A DNA stretch of 64,000 nt. Source: Coriobacteriia bacterium (GTDB taxonomy: Bacteria; Actinomycetota; Coriobacteriia; Anaerosomatales; SLCP01). Under the pieces are notes generated by a model, which saw only the letters and a list, made by a program, of their open reading frames with translations, was not told the DNA's origin and searched no databases. Shown here one piece after another: positions 8,321 through 16,609 of the stretch. The position numbers and the translations under genes were made by a program. The stretch lies in NCBI GenBank assembly GCA_030603745.1, contig JAUVXE010000003.1, positions 1 to 64,000 of the forward strand, written 5' to 3'. Each line of letters opens with the position of its first letter. The first letter of the stretch is position 1.

Positions 8321-8881
8321 CTACTGGGTGCGCGCCTCCGCGAACGCCAGTTCAGGCTGCAGCGAGAGCGCGAGCTCGAGCGCCTCCTGGTCGCGGCGGG
8401 CCATCCAGAACAGCACGCTCGCGGTCAGCATCGGCCCGATCAGGAACACCGCCATGATGCCCCATACGCCGAGTTCGAACTGGTAGATGATGCCCCATGC
8501 GACGACGCCCACCGAGGCGAGCGCGAGCAGCGCCGCGGCCACGCGCTCGTAGTACCAGCCGATGATCAGCGTCGCGGCGATGGCCACGAGCGGGATACCG
8601 GCGGCGAACAGCGCGTTGGGCAGACCGCTGTCGCTGAACACGTAGAGCCCGGCGAAGCTGGCGACCGACCAGAACACGCCTCCCGCGATCACGAACCCGC
8701 GGGCGACGTTGCGCTCCATCGAGATTCGCAGCCGGGTGTCAGCCACCTCGGCCGGGGAGATCTCACGCGACCGGGTCAGGTCCCACGCCATCAGTCCGAA
8801 GAGTGCCGGCACCGCGACCGCCACGAGGACCGCTCCGACGAGCGCCACCAGAAGCGCTATGCCTGCGAATATGGCTGACAT
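8321..8881 (-). CDS. Multi-pass membrane protein of unknown function
   Basis: This is a 186-residue protein with an N-terminal helix (IFAGIALLVALVGAVLVAVA) and about five to six hydrophobic segments in total, ending in a short hydrophilic tail. I do not recognise the family. The ATG at 8881 is preceded by GGAGGGAGAGAGA. A longer in-frame version from 8938 is possible but its added residues are arginine-rich and unlike protein. It is transcribed in the same direction as the two-component system upstream (gap about 150 bases), so a signalling link is possible but not shown. Confidence 0.7.
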   Translation of the reverse strand: MSAIFAGIALLVALVGAVLVAVAVPALFGLMAWDLTRSREISPAEVADTRLRISMERNVARGFVIAGGVFWSVASFAGLYVFSDSGLPNALFAAGIPLVAIAATLIIGWYYERVAAALLALASVGVVAWGIIYQFELGVWGIMAVFLIGPMLTASVLFWMARRDQEALELALSLQPELAFAEARTQ

Positions 8882-9036
8882 GTCTCTCTCCCTCCATCGG
8901 TCCGAGCCGCGCGCGGCCCTCGAGCCGCCGTGGCTCATGAACCCTACAGAGAGTATGGCCCCGGCAGGGGCGAGGCGGGTTCGGAGCCGGTTCGGGCTCT
9001 GTTAGGGTTTCGTGAAGAGGGCCGCGCGGCCGGTCA

Positions 9037-10896
9037 CTACCCCTCGCCCGCACCGTCCGGGGCGCTCTCGAGCGGGAGCGTGAACGCGAACGCGGTGCCC
9101 TTGCCGCGCGCCGAGTCGACCTCGATCGACGAACCGTGCGCCTCCACGATCTCCCTCGCGATCGCAAGGCCGAGCCCGGCCCCGCCCCGACCCGGCCGCG
9201 CCGAGTCGGCCTGGTAGAACCGCTCGAACACGCGCTCCACGTGCTCGGCGGCGATGCCCGGGCCCTGGTCGCTCACGACGAACCGCACGCGGCCCCCGTC
9301 CTCCACGCGCGCGCCGAGCCGCACCACCCGCTCGCCGGGGTCGCCATCCGCCCTGTCCCCGTCCCCGGTCGCCCCTGTGCCGGCCGCGCCCCCTCCCGCC
9401 GAGGAGTGCTTGATCGCGTTGTCGGTGAGGCCGAGGAGCACCTGTACCACGCGGTCCCGGTCGCAGAGCACGCGCGCGTCACGACCCGGTCGCTCCACCT
9501 CGAGACGCACGTCGGCCTGCGCGGCGAGGGTCCGCATGATCCGCGCGACGTCGTCGAGCAGGCCGCCCGCGTCGTGGGGCTCCACTGTGAGCCGCATGCT
9601 CCCCGCGTCGATCTGCGCGAGCGTGAGCAGGTCGGCGACGAGCCGCCCGAGCCGGTCGGTCTCGATCTGCATCGTCGCGATGAAGTCGTCGCGCACCTCC
9701 GGATCCTCGGCAGCCCCGTCGCCGAGGAGCTCGAGGATGCCCTTGAGCGCGGCGATCGGGGTCCGCATCTCGTGGCTCGCGTCGGCGACGAAACGCCGCT
9801 GCGCCTCCTCGATCCTTCGCTGTTCGGTGACGTCGGTGAGCAGGAGGACGGCGCCGTCGACGCGGCCCTCGGCGTCGAAGAGGGTCGTGCAGTTGAGCAG
9901 GCACGTGAACGTGCCGAGGCGGGCGATCCGTGCGGTGCTCTGGCCCTCGAGCGCGGCATCGACCACGGTCCGCACGTCCGGGTAGGCGGCCGCGACCTCC
10001 TCGGCGGGCTGCCCGACCGACCCGTCGCCGGTCAGCCCGAGCAGCCGCTCGGCCTCCGGGTTCATCACCCGCACCGTACCCGTCGCATCGAAGGCGACCA
10101 CGCCCTCGGCCATCGACTGGACCACCGCGGCGATCTGGCGCCGGCTCTCCTCGATCGCGCCGAACGCCGCCCCGAGCCGGACCGCCATCTGGTTGTAGGA
10201 GACCGCGAGGTCACCGATCTCGTCGGGCACCATGCCGACGGGTACGCGCTGCTCGAAGTCGCCGGCGGCGATGGCCGCGGCCGCGCCGAGCATGCTGTCG
10301 ACGCGCCGGCGGATGATCTCGGAGAAGGCGAAGCCGATGAGGCCCGCGATGCCGAGCGAGATCCAGAAGGTGATCCAGAGACGGTGGCGCACCGCGTCGA
10401 GGATGCGCAGCGAGTCGTCGACGGGGCTCGCCGTCACCACCACGCCCTCGCGGGCGCCGTCGGCACCGAAGATGGTGCGGGCCGCGACCGACCAGCCGCC
10501 CGGCCGCAGGTCGACCTCCGCGTAGGCGGCGGTGCCCTCGAGCGCTCCCCGGCGCGCCGCCGCGAGCACCGGCTCGCTCGGTCCGGTGTCGTAGGAGGAG
10601 TGCACGAGCAGCTCGCCGCGGTCGTAGACCCAGATGCCCGCCCCGTAGACGCTGCGGTACTCGAGCAGGACCTCGTCCACCCGGTCGCTGCTCTCAGCGT
10701 CGAGGGGGAACTCCGGGCCGAGGCGACGGGCGAGCGCGGAGGCGTTGCGGGCCTCGGCGCTGCGGCTCATCTCGGAGAGCGTGGCCTGCAGCCCCGCTGA
10801 GAGCGAACCGGAGAGGATGAGGATCGCCACGACGATGACGACGACGAACAGCCCCGTCTGCCAGAAGCGGATCGACGCGCGCCGACGGGGGGCCAT
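9037..10896 (-). CDS. Membrane sensor histidine kinase (HAMP-PAS-HisKA-HATPase)
   Basis: This 619-residue kinase has the PhoR/WalK-type layout. It has a first helix (about residues 14-35), an extracytoplasmic sensor loop of about 135 residues, a second helix (about 174-195), HAMP to about 245, then a PAS domain (about 255-360). The dimerisation/phosphoacceptor region follows with VADASHEMRTP (His about 375). The ATPase domain has its N box at LTDNAIKHSS, a Gly/Ala/Asp-rich insert right after it, and G boxes DQGPGIA and GGAGLGLAIA. It is encoded three bases downstream of its response regulator. Divergent orientation from the multiheme cytochrome operon makes that operon a plausible target, though this is inferred only from position. 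Confidence 0.94.
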   Translation of the reverse strand: MAPRRRASIRFWQTGLFVVVIVVAILILSGSLSAGLQATLSEMSRSAEARNASALARRLGPEFPLDAESSDRVDEVLLEYRSVYGAGIWVYDRGELLVHSSYDTGPSEPVLAAARRGALEGTAAYAEVDLRPGGWSVAARTIFGADGAREGVVVTASPVDDSLRILDAVRHRLWITFWISLGIAGLIGFAFSEIIRRRVDSMLGAAAAIAAGDFEQRVPVGMVPDEIGDLAVSYNQMAVRLGAAFGAIEESRRQIAAVVQSMAEGVVAFDATGTVRVMNPEAERLLGLTGDGSVGQPAEEVAAAYPDVRTVVDAALEGQSTARIARLGTFTCLLNCTTLFDAEGRVDGAVLLLTDVTEQRRIEEAQRRFVADASHEMRTPIAALKGILELLGDGAAEDPEVRDDFIATMQIETDRLGRLVADLLTLAQIDAGSMRLTVEPHDAGGLLDDVARIMRTLAAQADVRLEVERPGRDARVLCDRDRVVQVLLGLTDNAIKHSSAGGGAAGTGATGDGDRADGDPGERVVRLGARVEDGGRVRFVVSDQGPGIAAEHVERVFERFYQADSARPGRGGAGLGLAIAREIVEAHGSSIEVDSARGKGTAFAFTLPLESAPDGAGEG

Positions 10897-10899
10897 CGC

Positions 10900-11580
10900 C
10901 TACGGCTCCCTGAGCCGGTAGCCGTACCCGCGCACCGTGAGGACGTAGTGCGGGTCCTTGGGGTCGCTCTCGAGCTTCTCGCGGATGTTGTGGATGTGCA
11001 CGTCCACGGCGCGCTCGTCGCCCACCGGTGACTCGTCCCACAGCGCCGCGAGGATCGCCTGGCGCGAGTAGGCGGTGCCGGGCTGCTTGGCGAGATGGAG
11101 GAGGATGCCATACTCCGACGTGGTGAGGTGGATCGGCTGGCCGGCGAGCTTGACCTGCCGCGCCCGCGTGTCGATCTCAAGCTCGCCCACCCGGATCACG
11201 GCCTTGCCGGCGGTCGAGCCCTCGGTCCGCCTGAGGATCGCCTTCACCCGGCTCACGAGCTCGCGGGGGGAAAAGGGCTTGGTCACGTAGTCGTCCGCCC
11301 CGAACTCGAGGCCCAAGACCCGGTCGACCTCGTCGCCGCGCGCCGAGAGCATGATGATCGGCGTGTCGGAGTGGGTGCGCAGCTCGCGCGCTACGTCGAG
11401 CCCGGACTTGCCCGGCAGCATGATGTCGAGCACCACGAGGTCGGGGTCGACCTCCGAGAACATGAACTCTGCCCCGGCGGCGTCGGTCGCGGTGTGGACC
11501 TCGTAGCCGGCCTGCGTGAGCGCGTAGGAGACGACCTTGAGGATCGACTCCTCGTCATCGACCACCAGAACACGTGTCAC
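10900..11580 (-). CDS. OmpR/PhoB-family response regulator
   Basis: This 226-residue regulator has an N-terminal receiver with the acidic pair D8/D9, phosphoacceptor D52 (LVVLDIMLPG) and the conserved lysine in YVTKPFSPRE, followed by a winged-helix DNA-binding domain (YSRQAILAALWDE, ERAVDVHIHNIREKLE, TVRGYGYRL). It is first in a two-gene operon with the sensor kinase. The divergent intergenic region to the cytochrome operon carries paired 6-bp direct repeats spaced 11 bp start-to-start at 11645-11661. That spacing is the one this class of regulator uses, so autoregulation is likely. Confidence 0.95.
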   Translation of the reverse strand: MTRVLVVDDEESILKVVSYALTQAGYEVHTATDAAGAEFMFSEVDPDLVVLDIMLPGKSGLDVARELRTHSDTPIIMLSARGDEVDRVLGLEFGADDYVTKPFSPRELVSRVKAILRRTEGSTAGKAVIRVGELEIDTRARQVKLAGQPIHLTTSEYGILLHLAKQPGTAYSRQAILAALWDESPVGDERAVDVHIHNIREKLESDPKDPHYVLTVRGYGYRLREP

Positions 11581-11644
11581 CGCATGCCTCCTCGGCCGGA
11601 GTCACGAAACAACAGGAGGATAGCCCATCTGTTGGGGTATACCG

Positions 11645-11661
11645 CTAACACAACCCTAACA
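11645..11661. promoter_or_regulatory. Candidate OmpR/PhoB-type direct-repeat operator
   Basis: The hexamer CTAACA occurs at 11645-11650 and again at 11656-11661, an 11-bp period (on the other strand TGTTAG repeated). Tandem half-sites about one helical turn apart are characteristic of OmpR/PhoB-type binding. The site lies 65-80 bases from the response-regulator start and about 90 bases from the cytochrome operon start. A related TGTTAGGGTT occurs once more at 9000-9009, upstream of the membrane protein gene. Confidence 0.45.
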
Positions 11662-11747
11662 CTACGGTAATGCGCCGCGAACGGACCTGGGGGAGACGGT
11701 TGCTACTGTCATATCGAGCCAGCTGACCGTCCGGATATCGAGGTGGT

Positions 11748-12446
11748 GTGAGTGCCATAGAAGCGACGCGACCTGCCACACCGGCCGTAGCGCACGCGCG
11801 ATCGGCAGTGCTCTGCGCGATCGCGGCCGTGCTCGGGGCCGCCCTCCTGCTCCTCGCGCCCCCGCCCGCCGGCGCGGTCGGCCAGGCCGCCTCGGGCGAG
11901 ACGCTCTTCTATCCGTGCACGAGCTGTCATCCGGTCGGCCCGCAGGGGACGGCGACCGGGCTGCCCAACGACTTCCCCGGACACCAGGTCGTCCTCATCG
12001 GCCACGACGCGCTCGGCGAGGGATCGGCCGCCTGCCTCGTCTGTCACGACGACCCCGCACGCGACCCGGGCAAGCTCGTGCTCCTCGACGGCTCGCTCGT
12101 CGACATCACCGGCGACGTCCCGGCGCTCTGTTTCACCTGCCACTCGGAACGCTACCGCGAGTGGGCCGCCGGCACCCACGGCCGCAACCAGCCCTCCTGC
12201 ACCTCCTCGGGCTGCCACGACCCGCACACCCCGGCGTGGGTCTACGGCGACCCGCTCCTGCCCTTCGTGGGGACCGGCTTCCAGGTGAGGTCCGTCTCGG
12301 ACCGCCAGGCCTTCACCCCGCTCGCCGGCCCGCCGGTCAAGGCGCCCGTCGTCACCCCTTCGTGGCTCGTGCTCGCGACGCTGCTCGTCGCGTTCCTGGC
12401 CACCGGAATCGTCGGCTATCTCGTCCGAGGAAGGTCTGCGCGATGA
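11748..12446 (+). CDS. Tetraheme c-type cytochrome with signal peptide and C-terminal anchor
   Basis: This 232-residue exported cytochrome opens the large electron-transfer operon. An N-terminal signal helix (about residues 17-43, ending PPPAGA) leads to an extracytoplasmic domain with three CxxCH sites (CTSCH, CLVCH, CFTCH) and one CxxxxCH site (CTSSGCH), then a single C-terminal membrane helix (LVLATLLVAFLATGIVGYLV) and a short positive tail. Proteins of this build partner ferredoxin and NrfD subunits in quinone-linked complexes. The GTG start is preceded by GAGGTGGT. The stop overlaps the next gene (ATGA). An 8-bp direct repeat (ATATCGAG at 11711 and 11735) lies just upstream and may be regulatory. 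Confidence 0.9.
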   Translation: MSAIEATRPATPAVAHARSAVLCAIAAVLGAALLLLAPPPAGAVGQAASGETLFYPCTSCHPVGPQGTATGLPNDFPGHQVVLIGHDALGEGSAACLVCHDDPARDPGKLVLLDGSLVDITGDVPALCFTCHSERYREWAAGTHGRNQPSCTSSGCHDPHTPAWVYGDPLLPFVGTGFQVRSVSDRQAFTPLAGPPVKAPVVTPSWLVLATLLVAFLATGIVGYLVRGRSAR

Positions 12447-13417
12447 GTGAACCCACCGCTCCCGTGCCTCCGCGTCCGCTCGGGTCCGCCGAGGCGGACA
12501 CGCCGGTGCGGCCCGGTGCCGCACCGCCCCCCGGCGCGACCGTCCCCGAGGGGCTCACGGTCTCGCGACGCCGTTTCCTCGAGGGCATCGGCGCCACCGC
12601 GGGCCTGCTCGCCGCAGGCGTGCTCCCGGCGCTCGCCTCGGCGCTCCCCAAGCGCGCGCAGGCGGCCGAGCCTGCTTCCGCCGAGGGGGTCGCGGACGAC
12701 CCGATCGCTCGGATCGCCGAGCGTAACGCCCCGGTGAACTACCCCGGGCGCCCGGTCTCCTACGCCAAGCCCGCGGGCGACGAGAAGTGGGCGATGGTCA
12801 TCGACGCGACCGCGTGCATCGGCTGTCGTCGCTGCGTGTACGCGTGCGTGCGTGAGAACAACATCGGCCGTGACTCCGGCTTCACCTACATCAAGATCCT
12901 CGAGATGGATGCGGGATCGATCGACATCGAGCACGCCAAGCTCGACTACAAGAAGGGCGGGCAGCCGGGCAAGTGGTACCTGCCCGTGCAGTGCATGCAG
13001 TGCGCCAAGCCCACCTGCGTCTACGGATGCCCCGTCATCGCGACGTGGAAGGAGCCCGACGGCATCGTGGTGATGGACCACGACAAGTGCATCGCGTGCC
13101 GCAACTGCCTCATCACCTGCCCGTACGGCGCCCGGCACTTCAACTGGGTCCACCCGTACGTGCCCGAGGCCGAGGTCAACCCCGACCTTCCCTACGAGGA
13201 GAAGGAGGGGACGGTCGAGAAGTGCCACTTCTGCCTCCACCGCACCCGCAACGGCAACGCCACCACGGCGTGTACCGAGGCGTGCCCGGTGGGTGCGCGG
13301 ACCTTCGGTGACCTGAACGACCCCGACAGCGCGGTGGCCCGCCTCCTGCGCACGCGCCGGGCGTTCCGCCTGAAAGAGGAGCTCGGGAACGAGCCGATGA
13401 TCTGGTATGTGGGGTGA
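12443..13417 (+). CDS. Tat-exported 4x[4Fe-4S] ferredoxin subunit (DmsB/NrfC/HybA type)
   Basis: This 324-residue electron-transfer subunit has a twin-arginine signal (SRRRFLEGIG at about 41-50 followed by a hydrophobic stretch), so it is exported folded. The mature part has the four-cluster pattern of the DMSO-reductase beta subunit family: CIGCRRCVYACVREN, CMQCAKPTCVYGCP, CIACRNCLITCPYGA and CHFCLHRTRNGN...CTEACPVGA. It would pass electrons between the NrfD-type quinone subunit encoded next and the cytochromes. Both junctions overlap (ATGA upstream, start overlap downstream). No molybdopterin catalytic subunit is encoded in the window, so the pair probably serves the cytochromes directly, as in Hmc- or Qrc-like complexes. 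Confidence 0.94.
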   Translation: MSEPTAPVPPRPLGSAEADTPVRPGAAPPPGATVPEGLTVSRRRFLEGIGATAGLLAAGVLPALASALPKRAQAAEPASAEGVADDPIARIAERNAPVNYPGRPVSYAKPAGDEKWAMVIDATACIGCRRCVYACVRENNIGRDSGFTYIKILEMDAGSIDIEHAKLDYKKGGQPGKWYLPVQCMQCAKPTCVYGCPVIATWKEPDGIVVMDHDKCIACRNCLITCPYGARHFNWVHPYVPEAEVNPDLPYEEKEGTVEKCHFCLHRTRNGNATTACTEACPVGARTFGDLNDPDSAVARLLRTRRAFRLKEELGNEPMIWYVG

Positions 13418-13422
13418 TGCGG

Positions 13423-14724
13423 ATGGCTGAGCACGCTACCGTGGCCGCCCCGCCCCGTCCGGGCGTGGTGCGCTTCATCGGCATCGACTGGGACTTCGGG
13501 GCGCTCAAGAGCGCGAGCCCGCGCTACTGGGCGTTCGTCTCGCTCCTCGCGAGCCTCTTCCTCCTCGGCCTGATGGCCTACGCGACCTTCATGACACGGG
13601 GCGGCGAGGTCTTCGCGATGCGCGACGACTACCCTTGGGGCCTGTGGTTCACGAACTACATGTACTACGTGGGCCTCTCGGCGGGCGGCCTGATCGTCTA
13701 CGCGAGCGTGCACCTCTTCGGCGCCGAGCAGTTCCGTCCGCTCTCGCGGCTCGCGGTGCTGATGGCGGGCGTGCTCGTGCTCATGGCGCTCCTCGGCATC
13801 ATCACCGACATGGAGCGGCCGTGGCGCGCGGCGTGGATGCTGCTCACGCCCAACCCCAACTCGCCGTTCGTCTACACCGGTAGCGCGGCCAACATCTACA
13901 TGCTCATCTGCTTCGCGGACCTGTGGGTGCTGCTCACGGGCAAGGGCGGGGAGAAGCTCGCGCATCGCATGACGCTCATCGCGCTGCCCTTCGCCATCTA
14001 CCTCCACACGACCACGGCGTTCGTGCTCGCGCTCAACAAGTCCCGCGAGCTGTGGAACACCGCGGTCATGGTGCCGATCTTCCTGACCTCGGCCACGGCG
14101 TCGGGCATCGCGCTCCTCATGATCGTCGCCTACCTGATGCAGCGGCTCGGCGTGATGCGCTTCAAGCCGAGCATGTTCCGCTCGCTCTCGACGCTGCTCG
14201 CGACGGTCATCATCATCGACCTGTTCCTCATCGCGGTGGAGATCCTCTCGGTCTTCTGGCCCACCTCGTCGCACCCCGGCCACGCGGCCCGGCTCGCGCT
14301 CTTCTTCGAGTCGCCCTACGGGTGGACGTTCATCCCGGTGCTGCTGCTCGGCGCCGGCGCGTTCGCGCTGCTCGCTCCGCGGCGCACCCGGCACCTGCCG
14401 GCGATACAGCTCACAGCGGCCACGATGTACGTGCTGGCGATCTTCCTGAAGCGCTACGCGCTCATGGCCATGGGGTTCGCGATCGATCCCCTCGGCCAGT
14501 TCGCCCCGCCCTACACGCCGAGCCTCGTGGAGGTGCTCATCGCGGTGATGATCCTCTCGATCGGCCTGCTGATCATGACTGCGGCGGCGAAGGTCCTGCC
14601 GCTCCAGGTGCCAGAGGAGGAGATCCTCGCGCACGCGACGGCGCCGGGCCACCTGCACGGGCACGCCTCCGCACCGGTCCCCCTCGAGCCGGCGCCCGCA
14701 CCCGCGGCGCCCGAGGCGGGGTGA
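13423..14724 (+). CDS. NrfD/PsrC-family quinone-interacting integral membrane subunit
   Basis: This polytopic membrane protein has about ten hydrophobic segments and roughly 433 residues. Family marks include the first-helix region after a WDFGALKSASPRYW loop, DDYPWGLWFTNYMYYVGLSAGG (the PWG motif near the quinone site), and ITDMERPWRAAWMLLTPNPNSP. NrfD/PsrC proteins bind menaquinol or menaquinone at the outer membrane face and exchange electrons with a ferredoxin subunit, here the preceding gene. Starts at 13414 (GTG) and 13417 (ATG) overlap the upstream stop. I chose ATG 13423 because GGGGTGA precedes it. The C-terminus is His/Pro/Ala-rich. Seven bases separate it from the next cytochrome. 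Confidence 0.92.
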   Translation: MAEHATVAAPPRPGVVRFIGIDWDFGALKSASPRYWAFVSLLASLFLLGLMAYATFMTRGGEVFAMRDDYPWGLWFTNYMYYVGLSAGGLIVYASVHLFGAEQFRPLSRLAVLMAGVLVLMALLGIITDMERPWRAAWMLLTPNPNSPFVYTGSAANIYMLICFADLWVLLTGKGGEKLAHRMTLIALPFAIYLHTTTAFVLALNKSRELWNTAVMVPIFLTSATASGIALLMIVAYLMQRLGVMRFKPSMFRSLSTLLATVIIIDLFLIAVEILSVFWPTSSHPGHAARLALFFESPYGWTFIPVLLLGAGAFALLAPRRTRHLPAIQLTAATMYVLAIFLKRYALMAMGFAIDPLGQFAPPYTPSLVEVLIAVMILSIGLLIMTAAAKVLPLQVPEEEILAHATAPGHLHGHASAPVPLEPAPAPAAPEAG

Positions 14725-14731
14725 CGGCCCG

Positions 14732-15748
14732 ATGACCCCGCTCACCGACCTGCTCCGCCGCGCAGGCGCCGCGCTCGCGCGCCACCGGGTCCCGATCGCC
14801 TTCGGCGTGCTCGCGCTCGTGGTGCTGCTCGCGGTCCCGCTCGTGGCGACCTCCGTCTCGCCGGCGTTCTTCGGCAGGTATCACGATCTGACGCAGGACG
14901 TCGACGCGTTGCAGGCCTCGATGCACGCGGGCATCCCGTGCGCGAGCTGTCACGCCGACACCCGCCCCCCCGTCGTCGCCACCCTCGCGCTCGCCGGCGA
15001 GTTCTACGCCGGACTCGTCCGTCCTCCGCGCGAGCCGCGCTTCCTGACGTTCGACCCGCCGAGGAGACAGGCGTGCCTCGCGTGTCACGAGACCGCCTGG
15101 AGCCACGACAACGAGCGCACCATGCGCATCCCGCACCCGGTGCACCTGCGCCTGGCCGACGAGACCCGTGAGTGCGTCGAGTGCCACAAGTGGACGGCGC
15201 ACGACGAGGTCCAGATCGAGCCGCACAAGGAGATGCCGTTCTCGGGCGTGTGCGTCGCCTACGGGTGCCACGTGGGCTTCCGCGCCGCCGACGAGTGCAC
15301 GAGCTGCCACCACGCGCTGCGCGAGGGGCCGCTCACCTGGGCCGAGGAACACCCGGTCGTCGCTCGCACCATCGGCATCAACGCGTGCCTCGAGGCGTGC
15401 CACGACGCCGACCAGTGCCGCCTCTGTCACACGACCGGCGAGCGGCCCGTCTTCGACGGCCTGCGGACCGAGACGGGGCTCGAGGCGATCGAGCGCCTGC
15501 ACGTACGGCCGGACTGGACCGACTCGCATGGGCCGATCGCCTTCGAGGACCAGGCCGCGTGCATGCGCTGCCACGTCACCGACAACGAGTGCCGCTCGTG
15601 CCACGCGCACCGGCCGGCCTCCCACGACCCCGTCGAGACGTGGATCAGCCGCCACAAGGACGTCGTGGAGGACGAGCGCCGCTGCCTGACCTGCCACGAG
15701 GAGTCCTGGTGCCAGGAGTGTCACGACCAGTTCAAGGAGATGCGCTAG
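14732..15748 (+). CDS. Membrane-anchored undecaheme c-type cytochrome
   Basis: This 338-residue protein has a single N-terminal uncleaved helix (about 20-42) followed by the SPAFFGRY motif shared with the next two genes. I count nine CxxCH sites plus one CxxxCH (CLEACH) and one CxxxxCH (CVAYGCH), giving 11 possible haems. A RPASH motif and then the C-terminal module W-x3-H ... CLTCHEESWCQECH end the protein. Many free histidines could serve as distal ligands. The layout places the haem domain outside the cytoplasmic membrane, fed by the NrfD/ferredoxin pair. The following gene starts immediately at the stop. I do not recognise an exact named family. Confidence 0.92.
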   Translation: MTPLTDLLRRAGAALARHRVPIAFGVLALVVLLAVPLVATSVSPAFFGRYHDLTQDVDALQASMHAGIPCASCHADTRPPVVATLALAGEFYAGLVRPPREPRFLTFDPPRRQACLACHETAWSHDNERTMRIPHPVHLRLADETRECVECHKWTAHDEVQIEPHKEMPFSGVCVAYGCHVGFRAADECTSCHHALREGPLTWAEEHPVVARTIGINACLEACHDADQCRLCHTTGERPVFDGLRTETGLEAIERLHVRPDWTDSHGPIAFEDQAACMRCHVTDNECRSCHAHRPASHDPVETWISRHKDVVEDERRCLTCHEESWCQECHDQFKEMR

Positions 15749-16609
15749 GTGACCGCGCACGAGACGCCGCACCCTCCCGGCGAGGGCGGAGCGCCTGACC
15801 CCGCGGGGACTCCCGCGGGTCCGGCCGCGCCGGCGCCCGGGCGCCGGCGGCGCGCCGTGGTGGCGGTCGCGCTCGTCGTGGTGCTGCTCGCGCTCCTCGT
15901 CGTGCCGCTCGTCTCGACGCTGCAGCCCGCCTACTATGCGCGCTACCCCGGCCTCGGCGAGCGGATGGACAACTGGGCGGTCTCGACCCACAGCCGCATG
16001 AGCTGCGTGAGCTGCCATGTCCACCCGGGCGCGCGAGGTTTCGCCGCCTTCGCCGTCCGCTCGATCCCCGCGTTCTACTCGCGGCTCGTCTTCGGGCCGA
16101 GCGAGGACAACCTCCTCGAGGCGCCGGACCGCGACATGTGCCAGACCTGCCACACCGCCTACCGGCAGGTGTCCGCCGACGGCGACCTGCTCATCCCGCA
16201 CCGGGCCCACGTCGAGATCCTCGAGGTCGACTGCGTGGTCTGCCACCGCGACCTCGTGCACGCGGAAAGCCCCGAGGGCTTCAACCGTCCGCAGATGCGC
16301 ATGTGCCTGGAGGAGTGCCACAACGGCGAGATCGCCGGGAACGAGTGCGTGAAGTGCCACACGCGCAAGCACGTCCCCGACGACCACCTCCGCGACGATT
16401 GGCTCCAGATACACGCCGAGCGGGCGGACACCGAGGAGTGCGGCTCGTGTCATGAGTGGACGCCCGACTACTGCGAGGACTGCCACAGCCAGCGGCCCGC
16501 CTCCCACGTGGGCAACTGGAAGTCGGGCCACGCCGAGCGGGCCCGCACCCACGGTTCAGGGTGCCTCGTCTGTCACGGCGGCGCGGCCTTCTGCGAGGAG
16601 TGTCACTGA
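15749..16609 (+). CDS. Membrane-anchored nonaheme c-type cytochrome
   Basis: This 286-residue protein has a Pro/Gly/Ala-rich N-terminus of about 35 residues, then one membrane helix (VVAVALVVVLLALLVVPLV) and the motif QPAYYARYPGL. There are eight CxxCH sites and one CxxxCH (CLEECH), nine possible haems. The final haem motif is followed directly by the stop codon. It is clearly a paralogue of the next protein: both share SRMSCVSCH/ARVSCRSCH, a GDLLIPHRAHVE block, a RPASH motif and the same C-terminal diheme module. The GTG start abuts the preceding stop. The stop overlaps the next ATG (TGATG). Confidence 0.92.
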   Translation: MTAHETPHPPGEGGAPDPAGTPAGPAAPAPGRRRRAVVAVALVVVLLALLVVPLVSTLQPAYYARYPGLGERMDNWAVSTHSRMSCVSCHVHPGARGFAAFAVRSIPAFYSRLVFGPSEDNLLEAPDRDMCQTCHTAYRQVSADGDLLIPHRAHVEILEVDCVVCHRDLVHAESPEGFNRPQMRMCLEECHNGEIAGNECVKCHTRKHVPDDHLRDDWLQIHAERADTEECGSCHEWTPDYCEDCHSQRPASHVGNWKSGHAERARTHGSGCLVCHGGAAFCEECH

